DNA of 8,912 nt from CAKZRD01 sp038886595 (GCA_038886595.1 JAWALV010000020.1:1-8912); one strand, 5' to 3'; positions 1 through 5,780 are shown, numbered from the stretch's first letter. Notes: generated by a model from the letters alone, not told the origin. Numbers and translations are program-made.

Positions 1-379
1 TTGTAGCTAGCATAGTTGCTGCCAAATCTTCTGCATATTCTCCTGCTTTTTTTGCAGTTTCGCCAAAAGCGTGATGTTCTGAAAGATAACCATAATGATT
101 AATATCTTTCGGTATAGCCAAACCTATCGCTGAAGCAACCAACCTATTTGGCTCGTTTGTTTCATTTCTTGCCATAACACAAAAAGTTATTTGTCCTTCT
201 TTTAAAAGTTTTAAACCTTCTTCTTTTGATACAATTTTACAATTTGGAGGAAATATTGAAGGAATATATACTAAATTACATTTTTCTATTCCAGCATCTC
301 TTAAAACCAATTCAAAACTAGCCAATTTATCTTTATGAACACCAACTCTTTTTGTAAAAAAAAACTTTTGTGGGAACAA
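1..379 (-). CDS. pdaD: Pyruvoyl-dependent arginine decarboxylase, 3' end outside window, 5' frame disturbed
   Basis: This enzyme family decarboxylates arginine to agmatine, a precursor of polyamines and, in archaea, of agmatidine in tRNA-Ile. The protein self-cleaves to make a pyruvoyl cofactor. I translated the minus strand by hand. The stretches RVGVHKDKLASFELVLRDAG, FCVMARNETNEPNRLVASAI and YGYLSEHHAFGETAKKAGEY, then AEDLAATMLAT, match my memory of the family closely. About 126 codons are visible and the rest lies beyond base 1. The longest open frame starts at a TTG (377-379) just after two stops. A better start may be the ATG at 390-392, which would give MINNLVPTKVFF before the frame breaks in a nine-base run (356-364). 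With eight bases the frame would join to TKRVGVHK. The cleavage region reads YIPSIFPPNC, with Pro where Ser is usual before the pyruvoyl-forming Ser. Family identity is firm. Whether the gene is intact is open. Confidence 0.85.
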   Translation of the reverse strand, partial: MFPQKFFFTKRVGVHKDKLASFELVLRDAGIEKCNLVYIPSIFPPNCKIVSKEEGLKLLKEGQITFCVMARNETNEPNRLVASAIGLAIPKDINHYGYLSEHHAFGETAKKAGEYAEDLAATMLAT

Positions 380-416
380 GATTATTTATCATTTATATTT
401 TTTTATTTTTGTAACA

Positions 417-424
417 TTTATAAA
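417..424. promoter_or_regulatory. Palindromic TATA box shared by two divergent genes
   Basis: The sequence TTTATAAA is a perfect palindrome. Its centre lies 25.5 nt before the ATG of the methyltransferase at 446 and 28.5 nt before the ATG at 392 of the decarboxylase on the other strand. Both spacings suit archaeal leaderless transcription, where the start codon sits at or next to the transcription start. The position is seen; promoter use is inferred. Confidence 0.55.
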
Positions 425-445
425 CTTTTTCTTTTTTATATTTAA

Positions 446-1420
446 ATGAAGAAAAAATATTTTTTTTCTAATAAAAAAATAGAATTTGAAGAGAGAATAA
501 AAAAACTTATTCCAAATGAAGAAGACAGAAGAAAATTCTGGGAATTTTGTCAAAAAGAAGCAATTGACTCGATAAGATGCAACACTATTAAAATTTCTCC
601 AGAAGAACTAAAAAAAAGATTGATTTCTTATGGTTGGAAAATAAAACAACCATTCAAAGATTATTCGGAAATTTTTATTATAGAAAAAGAAACAAATCTA
701 AAACCAGGAGAATTAGGAAAAACCCTAGAACATGTTTTAGGTTATTATTATGTTCAAGATATCTCGTCGATGATGCCGCCGATAGCAATATTACCAAAAG
801 AAAATGAATTATTATTAGACCTCTGTGCTTCTCCAGGTTCGAAAACGACACAAATAGCTGCAATGATGAAAAATAAAGGAACAATAATTGCCAATGATTT
901 GTCAATAGATAGAATAATGATTCTTAACGCAAACTTAGAAAAATGCGGCGTCACAAACACCCTTGTAACAAAAAAGGATGCTGTCCAATTTTGCAAAGTT
1001 TGGTCTAAAAAAATAAAATTAAAATTTGACAAAATTCTCTTAGATGTTCCTTGTTCAGGAGAAGGAACTTTAAGAAAAAGCCCACATACTCTTCAAATAT
1101 GGAACTTAAATTTTATAAAGAGCTTATCTCAACAACAAAAAAAAATTTGTGCTTCGGCAATACCTCTTTTAAAAGAAAAGGGAACTCTGGTTTACTCAAC
1201 ATGCACTTTAACACCTGAAGAAAACGAAGAAGTCGTCGACTTTATGTTAAAAAATTTTAATTTAGAAATAGAAGACTTTGAAATTCCAATGAAAACTAGG
1301 CCTGGAATTACAGAATGGGAAGGAAAAAAATTCGATGAAAAAATTAAATTATGCAAAAGAATCTATCCTCAAGACAACGATAGCGATGGGTTTTTTCTAG
1401 CTAAATTAAAGAAAAAATAA
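446..1420 (+). CDS. NOL1/NOP2/Sun family RNA (cytosine-C5)-methyltransferase
   Basis: This enzyme puts a methyl group from SAM on C5 of cytosine in tRNA or rRNA; archaeal relatives include the tRNA methyltransferase Trm4. An N-terminal RNA-binding part (about residues 1-100, with RCNTIKI at 44-50) is followed by a Rossmann-fold domain. The SAM-binding motif DLCASPGSK lies at 125-133 and an acidic NDL at 150-152. The two cysteines typical of the family are both present: Cys203 in DVPCSG (release) and Cys253 in STCTL (nucleophile). The length of 324 residues suits the archaeal single-domain form without a C-terminal PUA domain. There is no Shine-Dalgarno motif and a TATA box lies about 25 nt upstream, so the transcript is probably leaderless. 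It converges on the KH-protein gene with only five bases between stop codons. Whether tRNA or rRNA is the substrate cannot be told from sequence. Confidence 0.93.
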   Translation: MKKKYFFSNKKIEFEERIKKLIPNEEDRRKFWEFCQKEAIDSIRCNTIKISPEELKKRLISYGWKIKQPFKDYSEIFIIEKETNLKPGELGKTLEHVLGYYYVQDISSMMPPIAILPKENELLLDLCASPGSKTTQIAAMMKNKGTIIANDLSIDRIMILNANLEKCGVTNTLVTKKDAVQFCKVWSKKIKLKFDKILLDVPCSGEGTLRKSPHTLQIWNLNFIKSLSQQQKKICASAIPLLKEKGTLVYSTCTLTPEENEEVVDFMLKNFNLEIEDFEIPMKTRPGITEWEGKKFDEKIKLCKRIYPQDNDSDGFFLAKLKKK

Positions 1421-1425
1421 TTCTA

Positions 1426-1932
1426 TTATTTTGTTTTAAATCCGAAATCAAAATTTTTTGAATCTGCTTTATTTTTTTCTAAAAAAGAAAAAACTTTTCC
1501 ATGTTTTGATCCCCTTATTAAATATTTTATTGCCTTTTCTGTTTCTTCCATATTTTCTGAATCACAAATTATACCTATTTTATTTTTTCTTAATAAAAGT
1601 TTTGAATTGCTCAAATTTTCAATTAGTTTTAATACCTTTCCTTTTTTTCCTATTAACCTGCCCCTTATATCTTCTAAATTATTTCTTCTTGTGTAATCTT
1701 TAATATTTATTACGACAAAATCGCTATCTTCTAATATAGTTAAAGCGTCTTCTACATCAAAACCAAAATCTATAGCAGACAAAATTTTTTCTACTAGAAA
1801 TTCGTCATACTCTTTTCCTTTAATAAAAATAATTTTTCCTTTCAAAAAAAGATTTAGTTTTATTTTCTCTTTTATTTTTGGAAGAGCTTTTCTTATATTT
1901 TTTTCATTTTCAAAGAAAAATTTTCTGACCAT
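1426..1932 (-). CDS. Dim2/Pno1-like KH-domain RNA-binding protein
   Basis: In archaea and eukaryotes Dim2/Pno1 binds the 3' region of small-subunit pre-rRNA and helps its maturation; archaeal Dim2 has been linked to aIF2alpha. The protein has 168 residues. Residues 1-80 form a degenerate first KH-like domain that ends in the family signature around INIKDY (76-80). The second KH domain carries the GxxG loop as GKKG (95-98) inside RLIGKKGKV. A typical C-terminal element, IKYLIRGSKHGKVFSFLE, lies at 135-152. The start ATG follows the aIF1A stop TAA with no spacer, and AGAGG inside the end of the aIF1A gene can act as ribosome-binding site. The two genes are therefore probably co-translated from one mRNA. 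Its place beside aIF1A agrees with a small-subunit role. Family assignment is confident; the exact rRNA target is inferred. Confidence 0.88.
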   Translation of the reverse strand: MVRKFFFENEKNIRKALPKIKEKIKLNLFLKGKIIFIKGKEYDEFLVEKILSAIDFGFDVEDALTILEDSDFVVINIKDYTRRNNLEDIRGRLIGKKGKVLKLIENLSNSKLLLRKNKIGIICDSENMEETEKAIKYLIRGSKHGKVFSFLEKNKADSKNFDFGFKTK

Positions 1933-2259
1933 TTAAAATTCCTCTGAAGATATATTCTTCAAAAAACCATCTATTCTTAATTTTTCTGCTTCTCCTTTTG
2001 TATATTTAAAAATTATGTCTGCTTTATTATCATCAAACTCCCAGGGTTCTACCAAAACAACATCTCCTTCCCTTAACCAAAAATCTCTTTTGAAACGACC
2101 TGGAACACGACAATTCCTAGTTTTTCCATCCATACATGCCACATACATTCTTCCAGCCCCAAGTCTTTGTGTTATTATACCTATTTTCTCTTTTCCCTTT
2201 GGAAGCTTTACTCTTAAAGGGATAAAATTCTCTTTATTATCTTCTTTATTTTTTTCCAT
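1933..2259 (-). CDS. eif1a: Translation initiation factor aIF1A
   Basis: aIF1A binds the A site of the 30S subunit and helps scanning and start-codon choice; it is the archaeal homologue of eIF1A and bacterial IF1. The protein has 108 residues, near the family norm. An OB fold spans about residues 22-85, with the signature GRMYVACMDGKTRNCRVPG at 36-54 and WLREGDVVLVEPWEF at 61-75. Short charged tails flank it, as expected. The gene follows DUF424 after 43 bases that contain their own TATA-like box 24.5 nt before the ATG. It may thus be transcribed both from the operon and separately. The stop directly abuts the start of the KH gene. Confidence 0.95.
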   Translation of the reverse strand: MEKNKEDNKENFIPLRVKLPKGKEKIGIITQRLGAGRMYVACMDGKTRNCRVPGRFKRDFWLREGDVVLVEPWEFDDNKADIIFKYTKGEAEKLRIDGFLKNISSEEF

Positions 2260-2278
2260 ATAAAAAAAAGAACTGAAG

Positions 2279-2288
2279 TATTTTTAAA
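2279..2288 (-). promoter_or_regulatory. TATA box for internal aIF1A promoter
   Basis: On the minus strand the box reads TTTAAAAATA, centred 24.5 nt before the aIF1A ATG. It lies in the only sizeable gap (43 bases) of the initiation-factor cluster, so a second leaderless transcript for aIF1A and the KH gene is plausible. In such AT-rich DNA chance matches are common. Confidence 0.45.
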
Positions 2289-2302
2289 GATAACTTTCAA
2301 AA

Positions 2303-2599
2303 CTATAAAAGGACAAGGGCATAAGGAATGCCTGCTATCTTGCCAATATTATCTTCTTTTATTAAACCTATGTTTAAAGCTAAAGAACAACTTCTCTCCC
2401 CAACAAAGTTAAAAGAAGCATCTTCTTTTTTATAAAATAATAAAATTTTTTTTATTTCTTCTTCTGTTTTCTGTTCTCCTTGAAAAAATTCTCCTGTCAA
2501 ATCAAGTTCTTTTTTTCCCTCTTCAAATTTTTTCCCTAATATCTCTTTATCACATAAAGTAACAATATATCGTCTAGCTTTATGTACTTTAATTAACAT
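2303..2599 (-). CDS. DUF424 family archaeal protein
   Basis: DUF424 is a family of about 100-residue archaeal proteins of unknown biochemical role, often found beside translation genes. The 98 residues match its pattern: an N-terminal strand region with a CDKEILGKKFEEG-type segment (16-28), a LDLTGEFFQGE stretch (33-43), and the conserved C-terminal part VGERSCSLALNIGLI (66-80) ending in IAGIPYALVLL. The gene starts one base after the stop of the preceding small gene, and an AAAGG lies about 9 nt before the ATG. This spacing points to co-translation with the aIF2beta operon. The family call rests on remembered family patterns; function is unknown, though neighbours suggest a translation link. 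Confidence 0.82.
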   Translation of the reverse strand: MLIKVHKARRYIVTLCDKEILGKKFEEGKKELDLTGEFFQGEQKTEEEIKKILLFYKKEDASFNFVGERSCSLALNIGLIKEDNIGKIAGIPYALVLL

Positions 2600-2600
2600 A

Positions 2601-2795
2601 TCAAAAACCTTTCTTTGCTTCGCCTTTTTTTATAGCTTCAAGAGCTTTTTGTTCTGAAAGCATAACACAAACAACTACCCCTGTCTCTGGACATTTTCCT
2701 TTTGCCATATAAACACCTTTTTCTGTTTTTTCTATCACAGGGTCTTTTATAAAAACTTTCTTTTTTGCCTTGACGCTATAACCTTCTATAACCAT
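2601..2795 (-). CDS. Small degenerate zinc-ribbon-like protein (DUF5679-like)
   Basis: This is a 64-residue protein. Its first 45 residues resemble the DUF5679 zinc ribbon, which normally has CxxC near the start and CPxCG about 25 residues later. Here the first pair is Ser7 and Ala10 (GYSVKAKKK) and the second motif is CPETG (35-39), so three of four expected metal-binding cysteines are gone and only Cys35 remains, with another Cys at 43. A helical, lysine-rich tail (47-64) follows. The gene has the clearest ribosome-binding site in the window, AGGAGG at 2800-2805, which overlaps the stop codon of aIF2beta. That marks it as genuinely translated and coupled to aIF2beta. It probably keeps the fold without zinc. 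Family membership is a remembered resemblance; function is unknown. Confidence 0.72.
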   Translation of the reverse strand: MVIEGYSVKAKKKVFIKDPVIEKTEKGVYMAKGKCPETGVVVCVMLSEQKALEAIKKGEAKKGF

Positions 2796-2799
2796 AAAA

Positions 2800-2805
2800 C
2801 CTCCT
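2800..2805 (-). promoter_or_regulatory. Shine-Dalgarno site overlapping aIF2beta stop codon
   Basis: On the minus strand AGGAGG lies four bases before the ATG of the 64-residue gene and includes two bases of the TAG stop of aIF2beta (2804-2806). It fixes the start codon at 2795 and suggests translational coupling within the operon. Confidence 0.75.
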
Positions 2806-3208
2806 ATAATTTAGTTAGAGGGTATTTATTTCCACAGGCAATGCATTTTAAAAAGGTTTCGCCTTCTTTTTCAGATATTTCAGTATCTGGCTTCCCACAA
2901 TATTTACATTTAACGAATTGCTCCACATATAGAAGTATTTTTTGCTGAATCATATTTTTTGAAATTTTTCTAGTTAGAATTAACCTATCTCCTGCAATTT
3001 CCCCAAAAGAAGCTAGATTCTTATATAAAAATTTAGCTAGATGTTCTTGGTCTCTTCTCAAACAATCAGCAATTTCCGAAAAATTTGTTATTATTGTTTT
3101 TTTTCCTTCTATAAGAATTTCTGGTTTTTTAATTTCGAATCTATCGCAAATTGATTCTTTCTTATCTATGCAAGAATAAGCTTTTTCTAATAATTTTTCG
3201 TATTCCAT
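2804..3208 (-). CDS. eif2b: Translation initiation factor aIF2 subunit beta
   Basis: aIF2beta is one of the three subunits of aIF2, which brings initiator Met-tRNA to the small ribosomal subunit with GTP. The 134 residues cover the standard archaeal form. A short N-terminal helix (1-15), the usual contact to the gamma subunit, precedes the central alpha/beta domain (about 25-95, with TNFSEIADCLRRDQEHLAKF at 41-60). A C-terminal zinc ribbon carries Cys101, Cys104, Cys122 and Cys125 as CKYC and CIAC. It heads a minus-strand operon with the DUF5679-like and DUF424 genes and probably aIF1A and the KH gene. A TATA box about 27 nt upstream of the ATG and the lack of a Shine-Dalgarno motif suggest a leaderless mRNA. 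The alpha and gamma subunit genes are not in the window. Confidence 0.95.
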   Translation of the reverse strand: MEYEKLLEKAYSCIDKKESICDRFEIKKPEILIEGKKTIITNFSEIADCLRRDQEHLAKFLYKNLASFGEIAGDRLILTRKISKNMIQQKILLYVEQFVKCKYCGKPDTEISEKEGETFLKCIACGNKYPLTKL

Positions 3209-3230
3209 AAATAAGTTAAAAAAAGAATGT

Positions 3231-3240
3231 TTTTAAATAT
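3231..3240 (-). promoter_or_regulatory. TATA box of the aIF2beta operon
   Basis: On the minus strand ATATTTAAAA is preceded by the purine-rich TGAA, a fair BRE. It lies about 27 nt upstream of the aIF2beta ATG, as expected for a leaderless archaeal transcript. Confidence 0.55.
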
Positions 3241-3250
3241 TTCAGTAAGA

Positions 3251-3260
3251 TTTTTATAAT
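3251..3260 (+). promoter_or_regulatory. TATA box of the eIF2B-alpha-like gene
   Basis: TTTTTATAAT is preceded by AGTAAGA, a fair BRE, and is centred about 24 nt before the ATG at 3280. It lies back to back with the aIF2beta promoter, but the two boxes are separate here. Confidence 0.5.
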
Positions 3261-3279
3261 AGAAAAACATTTTTTTTAT

Positions 3280-4134
3280 ATGGAAAAAGAGGTCCTGCAA
3301 GAAAATTCTAAAGAAAAAAAATTTTGGAAGATAATTAACAATATAAAAAAAATAAAAATACAAGGTGCCAATAATATAGCAAAGGCAGGAATTGAAGCTT
3401 TTTTACTTTTTCCAGACAAAAAACACGCGAAAGAAATTCTTTCAACAAGACCAACAGAACCACTGCTTCAAAATTTCATAAAAATATTATTAAAATCAAA
3501 AAATCCTGAAAAAACAGCAAAAATGCTTTTTCAATATACTGAGAACTCTCAAAATTCAATAAATCGTGAAGGTTTAACGCTAATAAAAGACGAAATGAAG
3601 ATTTACACTCATTGCCATTCTTCTTCTGTTATAGAACTTTTGAAATATGCTAAAAAGAAAGGAAAAAAATTTAGTGTTTATACAGCAGAGGTCGCCCCAC
3701 TATATCAAGGAAGAATGACTGCAAAAGATTTAGCAAAAGAAGGAATAGTTGTTTATGTAACTCCCGATTTGTCTGCTGAAAATTTTCTTAAAAAATGCGA
3801 TTTATTTCTGTTTGGAGCAGACGCCTACACTAGGAAATACATTTACAATAAAATAGGTACAAATACTTTAGTCAAAATTGCCTCTCTTTATAATGTTCCT
3901 TCTTATTCTGTAGGTTTTACTCTAAAATACACTAGAAATGTTAAGCTAGAAAAAAGAAGCGGAAAAGAAGTTTGGAACGAAAAAAATCCTTTAATTAATG
4001 TTGAATATTATTCCTTCGATAAAATAAAAGGCCGTTCTGTTACAGGAATTATTTGTGAAAGCGGAATTTTGCCTTACAGAATTTTTAGGAAAGTCGCAAA
4101 AAGAAATTTAAGAGAATTAAAATCTTTTTTATAA
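3280..4134 (+). CDS. eIF2B alpha/beta/delta family protein, possible ribose-1,5-bisphosphate isomerase
   Basis: Archaeal members of this family are named aIF2B after the eukaryotic exchange factor, but several are ribose-1,5-bisphosphate isomerases of the AMP salvage pathway that feeds archaeal RuBisCO. The protein has 284 residues, shorter than the roughly 320 of the studied isomerase. A helical N-terminal part (1-100) is followed by the Rossmann-like domain. Seen motifs are THCHSSS (110-116), PLYQGRMTA (140-148), FGADAY (178-183) and NKIGT (190-194). The Cys of THCH (Cys112) and the Asp of GAD (Asp181) match the catalytic Cys and Asp known in the isomerase, which favours an enzyme over a pure regulator. 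The C-terminal half is less typical (FTLKYTRNVK rather than the usual Pro-rich start). It diverges from the aIF2beta operon and precedes Elp3 by 45 bases. Family sure; substrate open. Confidence 0.82.
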   Translation: MEKEVLQENSKEKKFWKIINNIKKIKIQGANNIAKAGIEAFLLFPDKKHAKEILSTRPTEPLLQNFIKILLKSKNPEKTAKMLFQYTENSQNSINREGLTLIKDEMKIYTHCHSSSVIELLKYAKKKGKKFSVYTAEVAPLYQGRMTAKDLAKEGIVVYVTPDLSAENFLKKCDLFLFGADAYTRKYIYNKIGTNTLVKIASLYNVPSYSVGFTLKYTRNVKLEKRSGKEVWNEKNPLINVEYYSFDKIKGRSVTGIICESGILPYRIFRKVAKRNLRELKSFL

Positions 4135-4146
4135 AAAGATTTAATT

Positions 4147-4157
4147 AAATTTAAAAA
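4147..4157 (+). promoter_or_regulatory. Possible TATA box of elp3
   Basis: AAATTTAAAAA is centred about 27 nt before the elp3 ATG at 4180, in the 45-base gap after the eIF2B-like gene. It would allow elp3 a leaderless transcript of its own. The surrounding DNA is almost pure A/T, so the call is weak. Confidence 0.4.
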
Positions 4158-4179
4158 AAGAAAAAAACAAATTTTTAAA

Positions 4180-5535
4180 ATGAAAAAACCAACAAGAACA
4201 ATTTCAGGTGTAGCTCCTATTTCAGTAATGCTGCCTCCAAAAAAATGTAATCATGGTACATGTGTTTATTGCCCTAGCTTAAATTCTCCCCAAAGTTATA
4301 CTCCTGAAAGTCCATCTGTATTAAGAGCTGTTGAAGTTAATTATGATCCTATGAAACAAGTGGAAAGAAAAATAAAAGCTCTAGAGGCAATGAAACATCC
4401 AACTGAAAAAATAGAATTAATAGTAATGGGAGGGACATTCATGCAATATCCGAAAAAATATCGTGATTTTTTTATAAAATCTTGTTTTGATGCACTTAAT
4501 CAAAAAAAATCAAAAAACCTAGAAGAAGCAAAAAAAATTAATGAAAAAGCAAAAAATCGTTGTGTTGCTCTTTGTATAGAAACTAGACCTGATGAATGTA
4601 ACAATGAACAAATATATGAAATGCTAAAATATGGCACAACTAGAATAGAAATAGGTGTTCAAGTAATTGATGATAAAATCTATAAATTAATAAATAGAGG
4701 CCATAGTGTAAAAGATGTTATTGAAGCAACGAAAAGATTAAAAAATGCTGCATTTAAAGTAGGATATCACTTGATGCCAGGTTGTCCTGGTTCAAACTTT
4801 AAAAAAGATTTGAAGCTTATAAAAAAAATTTTTAGAAGCCAAAATTTCAGACCAGATCAGATAAAAATATATCCTTGTCAAGTAGTTAAAGGTGCGGAGT
4901 TGGAAAAATGGTTTTATGAAAAGAAATTTATTCCATATAAAGAGGAACAAACTAAGAAACTAATTATAAAAATAATGAAATTTGTTCCAAGATATTGTAG
5001 AGTTATGAGAATAATGAGAGAGTTCCCAAAAAATTATTTAATTGCAGGAGTTTTTAATACTGGGCTTAGAAAAGAAATAGAAGAACAAATAAAAAGAGAA
5101 AAAATAAGGATAAAAGAGATTAGATTCAGAGAGATAGGTTTTAATTTAAAAAAATTAGATGGAGACCTTTTAGATTTAAAATTAAAAAAAACAAAATATA
5201 TTGCTTCTGGTGAAAAAGAATTTTTTTTAGAATTTGTTAATAAAAAAGATATTTTATTTGCTTTATTGAGACTCAGAATATTAAAAAAAGAAAAAATAGG
5301 GTTGGTGAGAGAACTTCATGTTTATGGTCCTTCTTTAGAAATTGGTAAAATTGATGAAAAAAAATTTCAACATCGGGGGCTTGGAAAAAAGCTTTTGGAA
5401 GAAGCTGAAAAAATTTGTAAAAAAGAAGAAGTTAAAAAAATAAAAATTATTTCTGGGGTAGGTGTAAGAGATTATTATAGAAAACTAGGATATATTTTAG
5501 ATAAGGAAAAGATATATATGGAAAAAATTATCTAA
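4180..5535 (+). CDS. elp3: Elp3-type tRNA U34 carboxymethyltransferase (radical SAM plus GNAT)
   Basis: Elp3 joins an acetyl-CoA derived carboxymethyl group to C5 of wobble uridine in tRNA by radical-SAM chemistry. The protein has 451 residues. The 4Fe-4S cluster motif CX4CX2C is Cys23, Cys28 and Cys31, followed by the radical SAM domain to about 290 with IVMGGTF (81-87), IETRPDE (133-139) and YHLMPGCPG (196-204). The GNAT acetyltransferase domain covers about 345-451, with RELHVYG (377-383), the acetyl-CoA loop QHRGLG (397-402) and DYYRKLGY (431-438). Two oddities show. The protein starts almost at the cluster domain, so the N-terminal tRNA-binding segment of longer archaeal homologues is missing. 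The linker at 311-320 (IKEIRFREIG) has no cysteine, whereas many prokaryotic homologues have a cysteine-rich zinc site there; no Cys occurs between 273 and 413. The core is complete, so it is likely active. Confidence 0.93.
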   Translation: MKKPTRTISGVAPISVMLPPKKCNHGTCVYCPSLNSPQSYTPESPSVLRAVEVNYDPMKQVERKIKALEAMKHPTEKIELIVMGGTFMQYPKKYRDFFIKSCFDALNQKKSKNLEEAKKINEKAKNRCVALCIETRPDECNNEQIYEMLKYGTTRIEIGVQVIDDKIYKLINRGHSVKDVIEATKRLKNAAFKVGYHLMPGCPGSNFKKDLKLIKKIFRSQNFRPDQIKIYPCQVVKGAELEKWFYEKKFIPYKEEQTKKLIIKIMKFVPRYCRVMRIMREFPKNYLIAGVFNTGLRKEIEEQIKREKIRIKEIRFREIGFNLKKLDGDLLDLKLKKTKYIASGEKEFFLEFVNKKDILFALLRLRILKKEKIGLVRELHVYGPSLEIGKIDEKKFQHRGLGKKLLEEAEKICKKEEVKKIKIISGVGVRDYYRKLGYILDKEKIYMEKII

Positions 5536-5537
5536 TT

Positions 5538-5556
5538 AGCAATTATTGCTTTATTA
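5538..5556 (+). terminator. Weak hairpin and T-rich tail after elp3
   Basis: Three bases after the elp3 stop, AGCAA and TTGCT form a 5-bp stem with a three-base loop, followed by TTATTAT. Archaeal termination relies mainly on U-rich tracts, so this is only a candidate. Confidence 0.25.
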
Positions 5557-5628
5557 TATACTAGGCTAAAAACTTTTGATTAGTGAATAATAAAAAAATA
5601 TTTATTTAATTTTAACTATTAACAAAAG

Positions 5629-5638
5629 ATATTTAAAT
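5629..5638 (+). promoter_or_regulatory. TATA box of tRNA-Lys gene
   Basis: ATATTTAAAT follows AAAAG, a fair BRE, and is centred about 26 nt before the first base of the tRNA at 5660. That is the normal spacing for an archaeal tRNA promoter that starts at or near the mature 5' end. Confidence 0.55.
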
Positions 5639-5659
5639 TTTTCTATTGAATTAAAATAA

Positions 5660-5734
5660 GGCCCTGTAGCTCAGTCCGGTTAGAGTACCAGGCTCTTAAC
5701 CTGGGTGTCGGGGGTTCAAATCCCCCCAGGGTCA
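5660..5734 (+). tRNA. tRNA-Lys (anticodon CTT)
   Basis: The 75-nt sequence folds into a complete cloverleaf. The acceptor stem pairs GGCCCTG (5660-5666) with CAGGGTC (5727-5733) with one G-U pair, and base 73 is A. The D arm is GCTC/GAGT, the anticodon stem CCAGG (5688-5692) pairs with CCTGG (5700-5704), and the loop CTCTTAA holds CTT at 5695-5697, which reads AAG lysine codons. The T arm is GGGGG/CCCCC with TTCAAAT in the loop. CCA is not encoded and there is no intron. The gene lies downstream of elp3 and ends in ATAAAAAATAATTTTTT, whose T run can serve as terminator. Confidence 0.97.
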
Positions 5735-5744
5735 TAAAAAATAA

Positions 5745-5757
5745 TTTTTTAAATAAA
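5745..5757 (+). promoter_or_regulatory. T run and TATA-like box between tRNA-Lys and the double hairpin
   Basis: The sequence TTTTTTAAATAAA can be read in two ways. Its T6 run suits termination of the tRNA-Lys transcript. As a TATA box it would place a transcription start near 5776, just before the hairpins at 5781. Neither reading can be decided from sequence alone. Confidence 0.3.
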
Positions 5758-5780
5758 GATTTACTAATAAAAAGATTATG

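Noticed and set aside
678..1032. Two antisense frames within the methyltransferase gene
   Set aside because: They are Phe/Leu/Ile-rich complements of a Lys/Glu/Asn-rich gene; the sense frame has all family motifs.
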